A stretch of DNA of 64,000 bases from JAAZCI01 sp046462535 (GTDB lineage Bacteria > Pseudomonadota > Gammaproteobacteria > Cardiobacteriales > Wohlfahrtiimonadaceae), in NCBI GenBank assembly GCA_046462535.1, contig JBKGVF010000022.1, positions 82,273 through 146,272 of the forward strand, in the 5' to 3' direction. Below, piece by piece: positions 43,153 through 51,917 of the stretch; the stretch's first letter is position 1, and every line of letters begins with the position of its first letter. The translations under genes and the position numbers were made by a program. Below the pieces are notes generated by a model that was not told the origin of the DNA, made no database searches, and saw only the letters and a program-made list of their open reading frames with translations.

Positions 43153-43166
43153 TCGATAGAGGCCCG

Positions 43167-45362
43167 ATGATGATACTTGAGGTGGCGGTCCCTTTACCCC
43201 TATATCGAACATTTGATTACCTTCCACCTGATGGTGAGAAGCAATGGCCGATTGGTGCGCGGGTTGAGGTACCCTTTGGTGCACGGCGAGTAGTTGGCAT
43301 CATTACAGCGGTGAAGCGGGAGAGTGATCTGCCTCAGTCATCATTAAGAAGGGTTGGCCGGGTAATTGATCAAGAGCCACTCCTAAATGGTGCCTTACTA
43401 AAATTAGCAGATTGGATCTCCAGTTACTATCATGAGCCAATTGGTGTTGTCTTACAGCTCTTTCTCCCCCCTCTATTGCGGGAGGGACGCCCTTTTATTG
43501 AGTTGGTCGAGCAGGTGGCTATTACGCCGCTAGGGGTAGAAGATTTAGCAGCAGGGGCACTTAAAAGAACACCGGCTAAAGAGCGTCTCTTGCAACATCT
43601 TACCGAAGAGGGGCGCCCATTGGAGGAGTTTAAGAAGCAGTTTCCCAATTATACTACTCATCGCCGAGCATTAATCGAGTGGGGATATATTCGGGAGTGG
43701 AGCGAGCAGGTAGAGCCCACCTCCTATCAACCTCAAGCGCCCCATCCTGCTGGAAGTTTCCCCCCTAATGATGATCAAGAGCGGGCTATTGCGACCATTT
43801 TAGCGCAAGAGGGGGGGTGCTATCTATTAGAGGGGGTGACAGGATCGGGAAAAACCACCATCTATTTAGAGGTGGCACGCCATTATCTTCAGCAGGGAAA
43901 ACAGGTGCTCTTCTTAGTCCCCGAGATAGGATTAACCCCCCAATTTATTGAGCGTCTTGAGCGAGAGTTAGGGGTGCGGTATGCCGTGATCCACTCAGAG
44001 GTTCGTAATCAAGAGCGATTAGAGGCATGGCGTAGAGCAGGCGAGGGGAGTGTAGAGCTGATTATTGGTACTCGATCAGCACTCTTTACCCCATTTCGTA
44101 ATTTAGGATTGATTGTGGTGGATGAGGCGCATGATCCCTCCTATATTCAGCGTGATGGGGTGCGCTACTCTGCCCATAATAGTGCGATTAAGTATGCATA
44201 TGACCAGGGAATTCCGATTATTTTAGGGAGTGCGACCCCAACATTAGAGCATCTCCACAATGTGGAGCGTGGGCAGTATCACCATATTCAGTTACCTAAA
44301 CGTGCCCGTGGAACGCTCCCTACTTGGGAGGTGATCGATTGTAATGAGGAGCAGCTTTATGATGGGATCTCAACCCCCTTAATGAGGGAGATTGAGGCGA
44401 CAATTGCACGACAAGAGCAGGTATTGGTCTTTATTAATCGACGGGGTTTTGCCCCAATTGTTCAGTGTCAAAGTTGCCGCTGGATGGCGGAATGTGACCA
44501 CTGTTCGGCATACCTGAATTATCATCGCTCAACAGGAAGGCTTCACTGTCATCATTGCGGCTTGCAGATCCTATCTCCGAAGGTGTGTCCAGAGTGTGGA
44601 GATCAGCACTTCTCACTGATTGGTGAAGGAACACAGAAGGTTGAGAAGCTCCTTACTGACGCATTTCCTATGGCAAAGGTGTTACGCTTTGATCGTGATA
44701 TTCTGCAGCGAGAGGAGGATTTTATTCAGCAGGTGGAGGCGGTACGTAATCGACAGGTAGATATTATTATCGGCACCCAAATGTTGGCTAAAGGGCATGA
44801 TTTCTCCCATATCACATTAGTCGCGCTGATCAATAGTGATGGACTCTTCTTCTCCAATGACTTTCGCGCCGAAGAGAAATTAGCACAGCTGCTGATGCAG
44901 GTATCGGGACGTGCAGGGCGCGCTGATCATCAGGGAAAAGTGATGATTCAGACCCATTTCCCTCATCACCCACTCTTCACAGAGCTACCTCAGATAGGGT
45001 ATCACCGGTTTGCGCAGGAGCAGTTAGCGCTGCGGAAGATGGTTCGACTTCCCCCCTATAGTCATCAAGTATTATTGCAGGCTGAAGCGCGAGATCAGAA
45101 GAGTGCTTTTACCTACCTTGAGGGTATTATCGCTGCGGCTGATATTACTCCTCTGCGTGGTGGGGAGCCGTCTCTAGAGATGATGCCGGTGATGGAGCAC
45201 TTTATGCAGCGTCGTAAAGGGTATTACCGTGTCTACTCAGTGATGCAGTCAGAGTCGCGGAGGGTATTACATCAGGCGCTAGCGACTCTTATCGAGACTG
45301 TAGAGCTTAATCCACGCCATGGGGTTCGCTTCTTTGTGGAGGTAGATCCTTTCGATATTTAA
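43167..45362 (+). CDS. priA: Primosomal protein N' (replication restart helicase)
   Basis: 3'-5' DNA helicase that reloads replication at stalled forks. The Walker A GVTGSGKTTIYLE lies near residue 225, VVDEAHD is motif II, and the zinc-binding region has CQSCRW, CDHCSAY, CHHCG and CPECG. It has about 731 residues, like E. coli PriA. The ATG at 43167 is preferred because AGAGG precedes it by 4-5 bp; a GTG at 43149 that overlaps lemA is possible. Confidence 0.95.
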   Translation: MMILEVAVPLPLYRTFDYLPPDGEKQWPIGARVEVPFGARRVVGIITAVKRESDLPQSSLRRVGRVIDQEPLLNGALLKLADWISSYYHEPIGVVLQLFLPPLLREGRPFIELVEQVAITPLGVEDLAAGALKRTPAKERLLQHLTEEGRPLEEFKKQFPNYTTHRRALIEWGYIREWSEQVEPTSYQPQAPHPAGSFPPNDDQERAIATILAQEGGCYLLEGVTGSGKTTIYLEVARHYLQQGKQVLFLVPEIGLTPQFIERLERELGVRYAVIHSEVRNQERLEAWRRAGEGSVELIIGTRSALFTPFRNLGLIVVDEAHDPSYIQRDGVRYSAHNSAIKYAYDQGIPIILGSATPTLEHLHNVERGQYHHIQLPKRARGTLPTWEVIDCNEEQLYDGISTPLMREIEATIARQEQVLVFINRRGFAPIVQCQSCRWMAECDHCSAYLNYHRSTGRLHCHHCGLQILSPKVCPECGDQHFSLIGEGTQKVEKLLTDAFPMAKVLRFDRDILQREEDFIQQVEAVRNRQVDIIIGTQMLAKGHDFSHITLVALINSDGLFFSNDFRAEEKLAQLLMQVSGRAGRADHQGKVMIQTHFPHHPLFTELPQIGYHRFAQEQLALRKMVRLPPYSHQVLLQAEARDQKSAFTYLEGIIAAADITPLRGGEPSLEMMPVMEHFMQRRKGYYRVYSVMQSESRRVLHQALATLIETVELNPRHGVRFFVEVDPFDI

Positions 45363-45382
45363 GGAGGGGGAGAATTTAAGGC

Positions 45383-45466
45383 AAAAAAAGACCGAGATAG
45401 CGAGCTATCTCGGTAAAATAACCACCAAAGGAGGATATGGAGGAACGTTTGATAGAATCAAACGTC
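45383..45466 (-). ncRNA. Predicted intergenic small RNA with two CCUCC motifs
   Basis: A minus-strand transcript of about 84 nt predicted between convergent priA and fabI. It has its own near-consensus promoter, a 5' hairpin (ACGTTTGA with TCAAACGT, 45445-45465), an open region with two CCUCC motifs (complements of 45439-45443 and 45430-45434), and a 9-bp terminator hairpin (CCGAGATAG with CTATCTCGG, 45392-45413) followed by seven U on the minus strand. fabI has a separate terminator, so this is not its 3' end. The CCUCC motifs could pair with Shine-Dalgarno sequences. No known RNA family was recognised. Confidence 0.6.
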
Positions 45467-45472
45467 GGGGAC

Positions 45473-45501
45473 AATATAGGGGTTATATAATCTTTTGTCA
45501 A
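45473..45501 (-). promoter_or_regulatory. Near-consensus sigma-70 promoter of the small RNA
   Basis: On the minus strand a perfect -35 TTGACA (complement of 45496-45501) is followed after exactly 17 bp by TATATT (complement of 45473-45478). The predicted start is near 45466, the first base of the 5' hairpin. Confidence 0.75.
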
Positions 45502-45579
45502 GGGGTGAAAGTTTATTAAATAATAGTTAATAAAATTATTGAGATAATATTAAGAGGAGGATTAATGCTCGACCCATTA

Positions 45580-45614
45580 AAAAGCCTTGCAGATCAGCGA
45601 CCTGCAAGGCTTTT
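45580..45614. terminator. Bidirectional terminator after fabI
   Basis: A 13-bp perfect stem, AAAAGCCTTGCAG with CTGCAAGGCTTTT, around a 9-nt loop. It lies 51 bp after the fabI stop on the minus strand. The remainder of 45363-45664 holds only the small RNA and its promoter. Confidence 0.85.
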
Positions 45615-45664
45615 GTATTAAGATGTGATTGTGAATATCTTTTATCTATTCTCTTCTATCTCGA

Positions 45665-46444
45665 TCACATTCCTGCAATGACGGTATTAAAGCCACAATC
45701 AACATAGGTGATCTCTCCTGTAATTCCAGAGGCTAGATCTGAGGAGAGGAACGCCGCGGTATTACCCACCTCTTCAATGGTGACACAACGTCCTAGAGGG
45801 GCGGTCTCTTCAAAGGCATTGAGCATACTTCTAAAATCAGCAATGCCAGAGGCAGCTAAGGTACGAATTGGTCCAGCAGAGATTGCATTAACCCGGATCC
45901 CTTCTGCTCCTAAAGCGCTGGCCATATAACGAACATTCGCTTCTAGAGAGGCTTTAGCTAAGCCCATTACATTATAGTTTTGTACAGAGCGTAGGCTCGC
46001 TAGATAAGTGAGTGTTAGTAGCGACCCACCCTCTCGAAGATGGGGTCTTGCCGCTTTGCCTAGGGCGGCAAAGGAGTAGGAGGAGATATCGTGGGCTATT
46101 GCGAAGTTTTCTCGGGTGACAGAATCTAAATAGTTTCCAGATAGCGCTTCACGTGGTGCAAAGCCAACAGAGTGGATAACAATATCAAAACCATCGCTCC
46201 ACTCTTTAGTTAAGGAATTGATAAGTGCATCAATCTCCTCATCACTAGCCACATCGCAGGGGAAGACGAGGGTCGAATCGAGCTGATTAGCCATCTCTGT
46301 AACCCGCTTCTCTAGGCGCTCACCATGGTAGCTAAATGCTAACTCAGCCCCCTGTTCGCGTAGTGCTTTAGCAATCCCCCAAGCAATGGAACGATTTGAT
46401 GCAAGCCCAACGATAAGGGCACGTTTACCTTTAAGAAAACCCAT
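45665..46444 (-). CDS. fabI: Enoyl-ACP reductase (NADH), FabI type
   Basis: Reduces trans-2-enoyl-ACP in the last step of each elongation round, the target of triclosan and isoniazid-type drugs. It has 259 residues. The N-terminal KGKRALIVGLASNRSIAWGI binds NADH, and the catalytic pair Tyr157 and Lys164 lies in YNVMGLAK, with Tyr147 also conserved. It is away from the fabHD cluster, alone, and convergent with priA. Confidence 0.95.
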   Translation of the reverse strand: MGFLKGKRALIVGLASNRSIAWGIAKALREQGAELAFSYHGERLEKRVTEMANQLDSTLVFPCDVASDEEIDALINSLTKEWSDGFDIVIHSVGFAPREALSGNYLDSVTRENFAIAHDISSYSFAALGKAARPHLREGGSLLTLTYLASLRSVQNYNVMGLAKASLEANVRYMASALGAEGIRVNAISAGPIRTLAASGIADFRSMLNAFEETAPLGRCVTIEEVGNTAAFLSSDLASGITGEITYVDCGFNTVIAGM

Positions 46445-46656
46445 ATTTTTTATCCTTTATCTGAAAATTGGATGAACGAGTATAAATTTAGTCCCGATTT
46501 TATCACGTTTCCTTTAATTAAGATAAGGGCTAATGGATTGAAGAGTAGGGGAATCTTTAGGAAAGAGGGTAAATATGTTACGATTTTTCACTCAGCTTAA
46601 GGAGATAGTTCTATCGACTGCCTCAAAAAACAATCTTCTATCTGGGGCGTAAGCGA

Positions 46657-46674
46657 TATAATCTGATTAATCAG
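46657..46674 (+). promoter_or_regulatory. comM promoter -10 with adjacent palindrome
   Basis: TATAAT at 46657-46662 is followed directly by the perfect 12-bp palindrome CTGATTAATCAG (46663-46674), which would cover the transcript start. Only 16 bp separate it from the comM ATG. The dyad could be an operator. Confidence 0.5.
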
Positions 46675-46690
46675 AGGGGGTAAGATATCT

Positions 46691-48196
46691 ATGTCAGTAT
46701 CGGTGATCTATACCCGGGCACAGACGGCACTTGATGCACCTGCTGTGCGAGTTGAGGTGCATATCAGTAATGGTTTACCAACATTTACTATAGTGGGTAT
46801 GCCAGAGACGGCGGTTAAAGAGAGTAAGGATCGGGTACGTGCAGCGATTATTAACTCGGGGTTTGAGTTTCCAAATCGCCGTATTACCGTCAATCTATCA
46901 CCTGCAGATCTACCGAAAGAGGGGGGGCGTTATGATCTGTCAATTGCACTAGGATTATTGATGGCATCGGGAGCGGTCGTTCAAAGAGAGATGGCTACTT
47001 TTGAGTTGGTGGGTGAATTGGCATTAACAGGGGAGTTGCGCCCTGTTCGGGGACTACTTCCTACCGCAATTCGGACAATGGGAGCGGAGCATTGCCTTAT
47101 TGCTCCATATGTGGGCTCGGAAGAGGTAGCGTTTTTAGAGTATCCCCATATAAAGACAGCAAAGACGCTAACTGAGGTAGTGGCTTATCTAAATGGGGAT
47201 GGCTCATTAGGTGAAGTAGCAGAGTTAGGGGAGCGAATACGTAAACCGATTCGGGATTTTAGTGAGGTGAAGGGGCAGCACTTTGCTAAGCGGGCGTTAG
47301 AGATTGCTGCCGCAGGGGGACACAATATCTTGTTGATCGGTCCGCCTGGTACAGGTAAGAGTATGCTTGCTACCCGTTTTATCGGTATCTTGCCAAAGAT
47401 GAGTCGGGAGGAGGCGCTCGAGAGCGCTATGATCGCCTCTATTAGTCGGCAAGGATTTAGAGCTGAGGAGTATGGTGTACGACCATTTCGAGCGCCTCAT
47501 CACACCTCCTCATCGGTAGCATTAGTAGGTGGTGGCTCCTATCCAAAACCTGGGGAGATCTCTCTGGCACATAATGGGGTTCTCTTTCTAGATGAGTTTC
47601 CAGAGTTTGAGCGCCGAGTTCTTGAGGTGCTGAGGGAGCCGTTAGAATCGGGGGAGATCCATATCTCTCGCGCTATGCAACAGGTGGAGTATCCTGCACG
47701 CTTCCAGCTTATCGCAGCAATGAATCCATGCCCGTGTGGTTATTATGGTGATGAGGCGCAGGAGTGTCGTTGTACTCCTCATATGGTAGAGCGTTATCGT
47801 AATCGTATCTCTGGGCCACTGCTTGATCGCATTGATCTCCATGTGGAAGTGCCACGAATCACGACAGAGGAGCTGCATGCGCAAAGTGGTGGTGAATCTT
47901 CAGCAACGATTGCAAAGCGGGTAGATGCCGCAAGAGCCATTCAGTTACAGCGACGGGGAAAACCCAATGCTCAACTGGAGGTTGGGGAGATTGATCGTGA
48001 TTGCCAACTGCAGGAGGGGGAGTTGCGTCTCTTGATGATGGCGCAAGAGCGTTTAAATCTCTCTCCCCGTAGTTACCATCGTCTCTTACGGGTAGCACGA
48101 ACCATTGCCGATTTAGCAGAGTCAGAGGAGATTCGAGGTGAGCATCTGACAGAGAGTCTCGCATTTCGAGCACTTGATCGAGGTTATGTTACGTAA
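46691..48196 (+). CDS. comM: YifB/ComM family Mg-chelatase-like AAA+ ATPase
   Basis: 501 residues: an N-terminal LonC-like domain (IVGMPETAVKESKDRVRAAI), then an AAA+ core with Walker A IGPPGTGKSML and VLFLDEFPEF, and a C-terminal Mg_chelatase_C part ending SLAFRALDRGY. ComM is a hexameric helicase that promotes branch migration during natural transformation. No other competence gene is in the window. A dyad overlaps its promoter. Confidence 0.92.
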   Translation: MSVSVIYTRAQTALDAPAVRVEVHISNGLPTFTIVGMPETAVKESKDRVRAAIINSGFEFPNRRITVNLSPADLPKEGGRYDLSIALGLLMASGAVVQREMATFELVGELALTGELRPVRGLLPTAIRTMGAEHCLIAPYVGSEEVAFLEYPHIKTAKTLTEVVAYLNGDGSLGEVAELGERIRKPIRDFSEVKGQHFAKRALEIAAAGGHNILLIGPPGTGKSMLATRFIGILPKMSREEALESAMIASISRQGFRAEEYGVRPFRAPHHTSSSVALVGGGSYPKPGEISLAHNGVLFLDEFPEFERRVLEVLREPLESGEIHISRAMQQVEYPARFQLIAAMNPCPCGYYGDEAQECRCTPHMVERYRNRISGPLLDRIDLHVEVPRITTEELHAQSGGESSATIAKRVDAARAIQLQRRGKPNAQLEVGEIDRDCQLQEGELRLLMMAQERLNLSPRSYHRLLRVARTIADLAESEEIRGEHLTESLAFRALDRGYVT

Positions 48197-48471
48197 AGAT
48201 TTTACAGTAATATCAATTTTTAGAAGGCTCTTCTCTAGGACGTTGATAAAGATTAGTAAAAGTTTTGATTCATTACTCATTGAATTTATTGACAATAACC
48301 TGTTTGGTGTTAGGGTATTTTTGCGACTCCCTTTAAAGGAAGTGTAAGGGGAGAGTGAGGGCCTCAATTTCCCCTGCAAAGCATTATAATGGGACAGATA
48401 GCTCAAGATGAGCAGTTAGACAGTCCTTCACTATTTAATAAGGTATATTAGATTAAAGATAGAGGTGAGAT

Positions 48472-49242
48472 ATGGTGAGAAAAAGTAGTTTTTGTATGGT
48501 TGCAGCACTCTGTTTCCAGCTCTCCCTTCTCCCCTCCTTTGCTATCGAAAAAGGGGTCGATCTCTCTTATCTTAATCACGCCAGTACAGCGATTGAGCAT
48601 AATTATATTCAATTGAGTGCAGTGGAGGGGCGCGTTACCCTTCGTTACCCACAATTTAAGTATGATTGGCTTAATCAGTTGGTGGAGGAGCCTGCGTTAA
48701 CTTGGTATGTCGATATGGCAAAAATCTGTCGAAATACCGTTGAAGAGGGGAATAAGCCCCAATGGCACTACTCAGATGAGATTGAACTCCTCTACTATAA
48801 TGGTGCTATTTTAGTATTAAGTATGGAGGGGCGGGAAGAGCATCCTGAGCGGGGACTAACTTATCGAAAGCGTTACCTGAATATCGACCTTGAGTCACAG
48901 CGAACTTTGATGATTACTGATCTCTTTAATCAGCAGGAGTTGATGTTGTTGCAGCAACTAGGGGAGCGAATTTTTCGTCATGAGCGGGGAATTCCGCAGG
49001 AGGGTTCCTTACATGAGTATGGGTATCGTTTTAAATATGGATTTCGCCTTGCTAAAGAGTATGCAATTACAGATAAAGGGTTACAATTCACCTATAATAG
49101 GCATGATATTGCATCCCCCGAATTGGGGATCATCGAATTTACCATCCCCTATAGAGAGCTCTTTCTACTTAATAGCTATTACTCAGGTGATGAGCATCTG
49201 CTCTTTACCCCTTTGCTAGATCTGCTTAGTGGCAAATCGTAA
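48472..49242 (+). CDS. DUF3298 (RsiV-type) exported protein
   Basis: 256 residues with an N-terminal signal peptide (MVRKSSFCMVAALCFQLSLL, cleavage likely after SFA). The body has a PdaC/DUF4163-like region and a C-terminal DUF3298 domain around GLQFTYNRHDIASPELGIIEF. Family members bind lysozyme or act in the envelope; the exact role here is unknown. Two possible promoters lie in the 275-bp spacer upstream: TTGACA (48289) with weak TAGGGT, and TATAAT at 48385-48390. Confidence 0.75.
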   Translation: MVRKSSFCMVAALCFQLSLLPSFAIEKGVDLSYLNHASTAIEHNYIQLSAVEGRVTLRYPQFKYDWLNQLVEEPALTWYVDMAKICRNTVEEGNKPQWHYSDEIELLYYNGAILVLSMEGREEHPERGLTYRKRYLNIDLESQRTLMITDLFNQQELMLLQQLGERIFRHERGIPQEGSLHEYGYRFKYGFRLAKEYAITDKGLQFTYNRHDIASPELGIIEFTIPYRELFLLNSYYSGDEHLLFTPLLDLLSGKS

Positions 49243-49278
49243 TCTCTACAGGGGAGTTAGTTGCTGATAGGAGATTGT

Positions 49279-49884
49279 GTGTACGAACGTAAACGGGATG
49301 AAGAGCTAGGCATTAAGACGGTAGGTTTAAGGGAGTGGGGGCGGCGCGAAGAGCGTTATAATCGATATGAAGCCACCCCCTACCGTGCGTTAGATCGCCT
49401 ATTTAATCAGTATCAGCTCTCTTCTCACCATAAGGTGATCGATTTTGGTGCCGGGCGAGGGCGTGTCTCTTTCTATCTCCACCATAAGTTTAATGTTCCT
49501 GTTATTGGGGTAGAGGTTAATGAGAAGACGCTCGATGAGGCACTTTGGAATCTAGACCGTTATCTAGCTCAAGAGAATGTTAATGATGCGCCCATTCGCT
49601 TCGATTACGGTATGGCCGAGCATTACGATGTGGATGATACCGCGAACTGCTTCTACTTTTTCAATCCATTTTCGCTCGAAATCTATATTCAGGTCTTTAA
49701 AAATATTGAGGCCTCATATCGACGTAATCCTAGGGCGATGGAGATGATTATCTACTATCCCCTTCCAGAGGTGGATCGATATATTAGTCAGAAAACAGCA
49801 TTTAGACGGGTAGAGGAGTATTTTGCCTATGGACCTCATGGACCACATGGACGCTTCTATCTCTACCGGAGAGAGGAGGTATGA
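49279..49884 (+). CDS. Class I SAM-dependent methyltransferase
   Basis: About 201 residues. SAM motif I is VIDFGAGRGRVSFYL, followed by the acidic residue VEVNEKTL, as in rRNA or small-molecule methyltransferases. Asp/Asn near NCFYFFNPFSL may be the catalytic motif. The GTG at 49279 is preferred over TTG at 49261 because AGGAG precedes it by 5 bp. It overlaps rsmJ by 4 nt, so both may act on RNA, but no substrate can be named. Confidence 0.8.
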   Translation: MYERKRDEELGIKTVGLREWGRREERYNRYEATPYRALDRLFNQYQLSSHHKVIDFGAGRGRVSFYLHHKFNVPVIGVEVNEKTLDEALWNLDRYLAQENVNDAPIRFDYGMAEHYDVDDTANCFYFFNPFSLEIYIQVFKNIEASYRRNPRAMEMIIYYPLPEVDRYISQKTAFRRVEEYFAYGPHGPHGRFYLYRREEV

Positions 49885-50615
49885 GCCATCCCCTGCTGAT
49901 TACTAAAAAGGGGTTGGCTATTCCGCTCCCTCTTGAAGAATCACTCTTTCATCCTGGGGTGAAGGGGGAGAACCATTTTCTTTGGGATGGTAAGCGATTA
50001 CGTTGGGTCGATCTCACTGATGGAATATTATCAATCGATTTTCTTGCGCCCCAGCTGCAGTGGCGATATCGCCACCTTAACCGTAAACAGGAGCCACTCT
50101 TAAGAGCTCTTGATTGGAAGAGTGATGCGCAGAAGCGACTGTGGGATTTTACCGCCGGCTTAGGGCGGGATGCATTACTGCTATTACATGCAGGATTTCA
50201 GGTGACTATGTATGAGCGCAACCCAATTTTACAACTCTTGCTTTTCGATGCTTGCAATCAGTTTATACAGAAGAATCCTCACTATCGAGGGGGGCTCAAT
50301 CTTACAAAAAAAGATGCACTAACATTGAATGTTCGGGAGATTCCTGATGATAAGCGTCCCCACCATATCTATCTTGACCCGATGTATCCAGAGCGTAAAA
50401 AGAGCGCTCTGGTTAAGAAAGAACTCCGCATTATTCGTAATCTAGTCGGGAGCGATTCCGATAGTGATCAGCTATTAAATCAAGCTCTGATGATCGCTAA
50501 GGAGCGCGTTGTCGTTAAGCGGCCTCAGGGTGCCCCCTATTTAGCAGATCGTCCCCCCCATTATTCGGTCGAAGCACCCAATACGCGTTACGATATCTAC
50601 CCTATATTTGACTAA
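49881..50615 (+). CDS. rsmJ: 16S rRNA (guanine(1516)-N(2))-methyltransferase
   Basis: 244 residues matching RsmJ, which makes m2G1516 in 16S rRNA. The motif LWDFTAGLGRDALLLLHAGF is SAM motif I and IYLDPMYPERKKSALVKKE carries catalytic DPMYP. It overlaps the preceding methyltransferase by 4 nt. The gene ends just before the Fur-like region. Confidence 0.92.
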   Translation: MSHPLLITKKGLAIPLPLEESLFHPGVKGENHFLWDGKRLRWVDLTDGILSIDFLAPQLQWRYRHLNRKQEPLLRALDWKSDAQKRLWDFTAGLGRDALLLLHAGFQVTMYERNPILQLLLFDACNQFIQKNPHYRGGLNLTKKDALTLNVREIPDDKRPHHIYLDPMYPERKKSALVKKELRIIRNLVGSDSDSDQLLNQALMIAKERVVVKRPQGAPYLADRPPHYSVEAPNTRYDIYPIFD

Positions 50616-50683
50616 TTTATAATCGATTAAGCCCACTATCTCTCTGTAAAACTTAGCTAAGATCAAAGTTGCTACGGATAATT

Positions 50684-50734
50684 AATGATAGGAATAACTT
50701 ATCATTTGATAATAATTCTCATTTAAATTACTAT
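50684..50734 (+). promoter_or_regulatory. Promoter with Fur-box-like operator before the ABC importer
   Basis: TTGATA (50706-50711) and TACTAT (50729-50734), 17 bp apart, form a good sigma-70 promoter. A 19-bp stretch from GATAATAATTCTCATTT (50708) matches the Fur box at about 13 of 19 positions and covers the -35 and spacer. A further dyad AATGATA/TATCATT (50684-50706) lies just upstream. Iron-repressed expression is inferred. Confidence 0.65.
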
Positions 50735-50801
50735 ATTTATTCTAATGATAAAAAATTATTATTAGATTAAAAAATTGACCAAGGAGAGGGTGCAAACGAT
50801 T

Positions 50802-51917
50802 ATGAATAAGTTATTAAAACGAATGAGTGTTGCCGTAGCTATAGCGATTGCAAGTTTTAGTCATGCGCTTGAAGTTACAGATATTGCTGGGCGTACAGTA
50901 ACATTAGATCCCGATAAGAAGGTGGAGCGTATCCTTTTAGGTGAGGGGCGTTATATTCAGGCGCTAGCCCTCCTTGAAGGGGAGAAGCCTTTTGAGCGTA
51001 TTGTCGGTTGGCAAGGGGATTTTAAAAAACTCGATCCTCAAACGTATGCTACTTATCAGGAGAAGTTTCCAGAGATTGATGAAGTGACACTTATCGGTAA
51101 TTCTACGCCGGAGAGTGTGAGTTCTGAAAAGGTTCTTTCACTTGAGCCGGATGTAGCGATTTTAGGGCTATCGGGGCATGGACCAGGACGAGATAGCAAT
51201 CTTGTTCGCTATCTAGAAGACTCAGGAGTTCCCGTAATCTTTATCGATTTTCGTACTGCACCTTTAGAGAATACGATTCCAAGTATGCGTTTATTAGGTC
51301 AAGCAGTGCAGCGTGAAGCTGAGGCGGAAGCATTTATAGCATTTTATGAAGAGGAGCTAAAACGAGTAACTGATATCACTGCGACCATTCCAGAAGAGGA
51401 GAAGAGCACTGTCTTTATTGAGTTAAAGGCAGGCACAAGCGATGATTGCTGTTCAACAGCAGGAAATGGGAATATGGGCGACTTTATCGATCTAGCTGGA
51501 GGAAAAAATATCTCAAAAGAGCTACTTCCAGCAGCATTAGGTAAGGTGAATTTAGAGAAGGTGATTATTGCTGATCCGGATGTCTATATCGCAAGTGGGA
51601 GTATCATGCCGAATCAAGGTCTAAGTGGGGTACCCTTTGGTATGCAAACGACAAAGGAGGAGGCGTATGCCGGTTTAGAGAGTGTCGTTGAGCGAATGGG
51701 TATTGCTGACCTTACTGCAGTGGAAGAGGGGCGTGTTTATGGGCTTTGGCATAACTATTACAATTCGCCTTATAATATATTAGCAATACAAAATATTGCA
51801 AAGTGGCTCTATCCTGATAAGTTTGAAGAGCTTGATCCGGAAGAGACATTAGAGCGTTTGCACAATCAATTTTTACCAGTAGATAAGCAGGGTACATTTT
51901 GGATAGAGCTGGAGTAG
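50802..51917 (+). CDS. Fe-siderophore/cobalamin-type ABC transporter substrate-binding protein
   Basis: Periplasmic binding protein of the FecB/BtuF type, about 371 residues with a signal peptide MNKLLKRMSVAVAIAIASF ending at HALE. The body begins EVTDIAGRTVTLDPDKKV and contains DVAILGLSG and GNMGDFIDLAGGKNIS, typical of this class. The ATG at 50802 gives a clean signal peptide; a GTG at 50790 nearer the AAGGAG is possible. Its expression is likely Fur-controlled. Ligand (siderophore, haem or cobalamin) cannot be told from sequence. Confidence 0.87.
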   Translation: MNKLLKRMSVAVAIAIASFSHALEVTDIAGRTVTLDPDKKVERILLGEGRYIQALALLEGEKPFERIVGWQGDFKKLDPQTYATYQEKFPEIDEVTLIGNSTPESVSSEKVLSLEPDVAILGLSGHGPGRDSNLVRYLEDSGVPVIFIDFRTAPLENTIPSMRLLGQAVQREAEAEAFIAFYEEELKRVTDITATIPEEEKSTVFIELKAGTSDDCCSTAGNGNMGDFIDLAGGKNISKELLPAALGKVNLEKVIIADPDVYIASGSIMPNQGLSGVPFGMQTTKEEAYAGLESVVERMGIADLTAVEEGRVYGLWHNYYNSPYNILAIQNIAKWLYPDKFEELDPEETLERLHNQFLPVDKQGTFWIELE

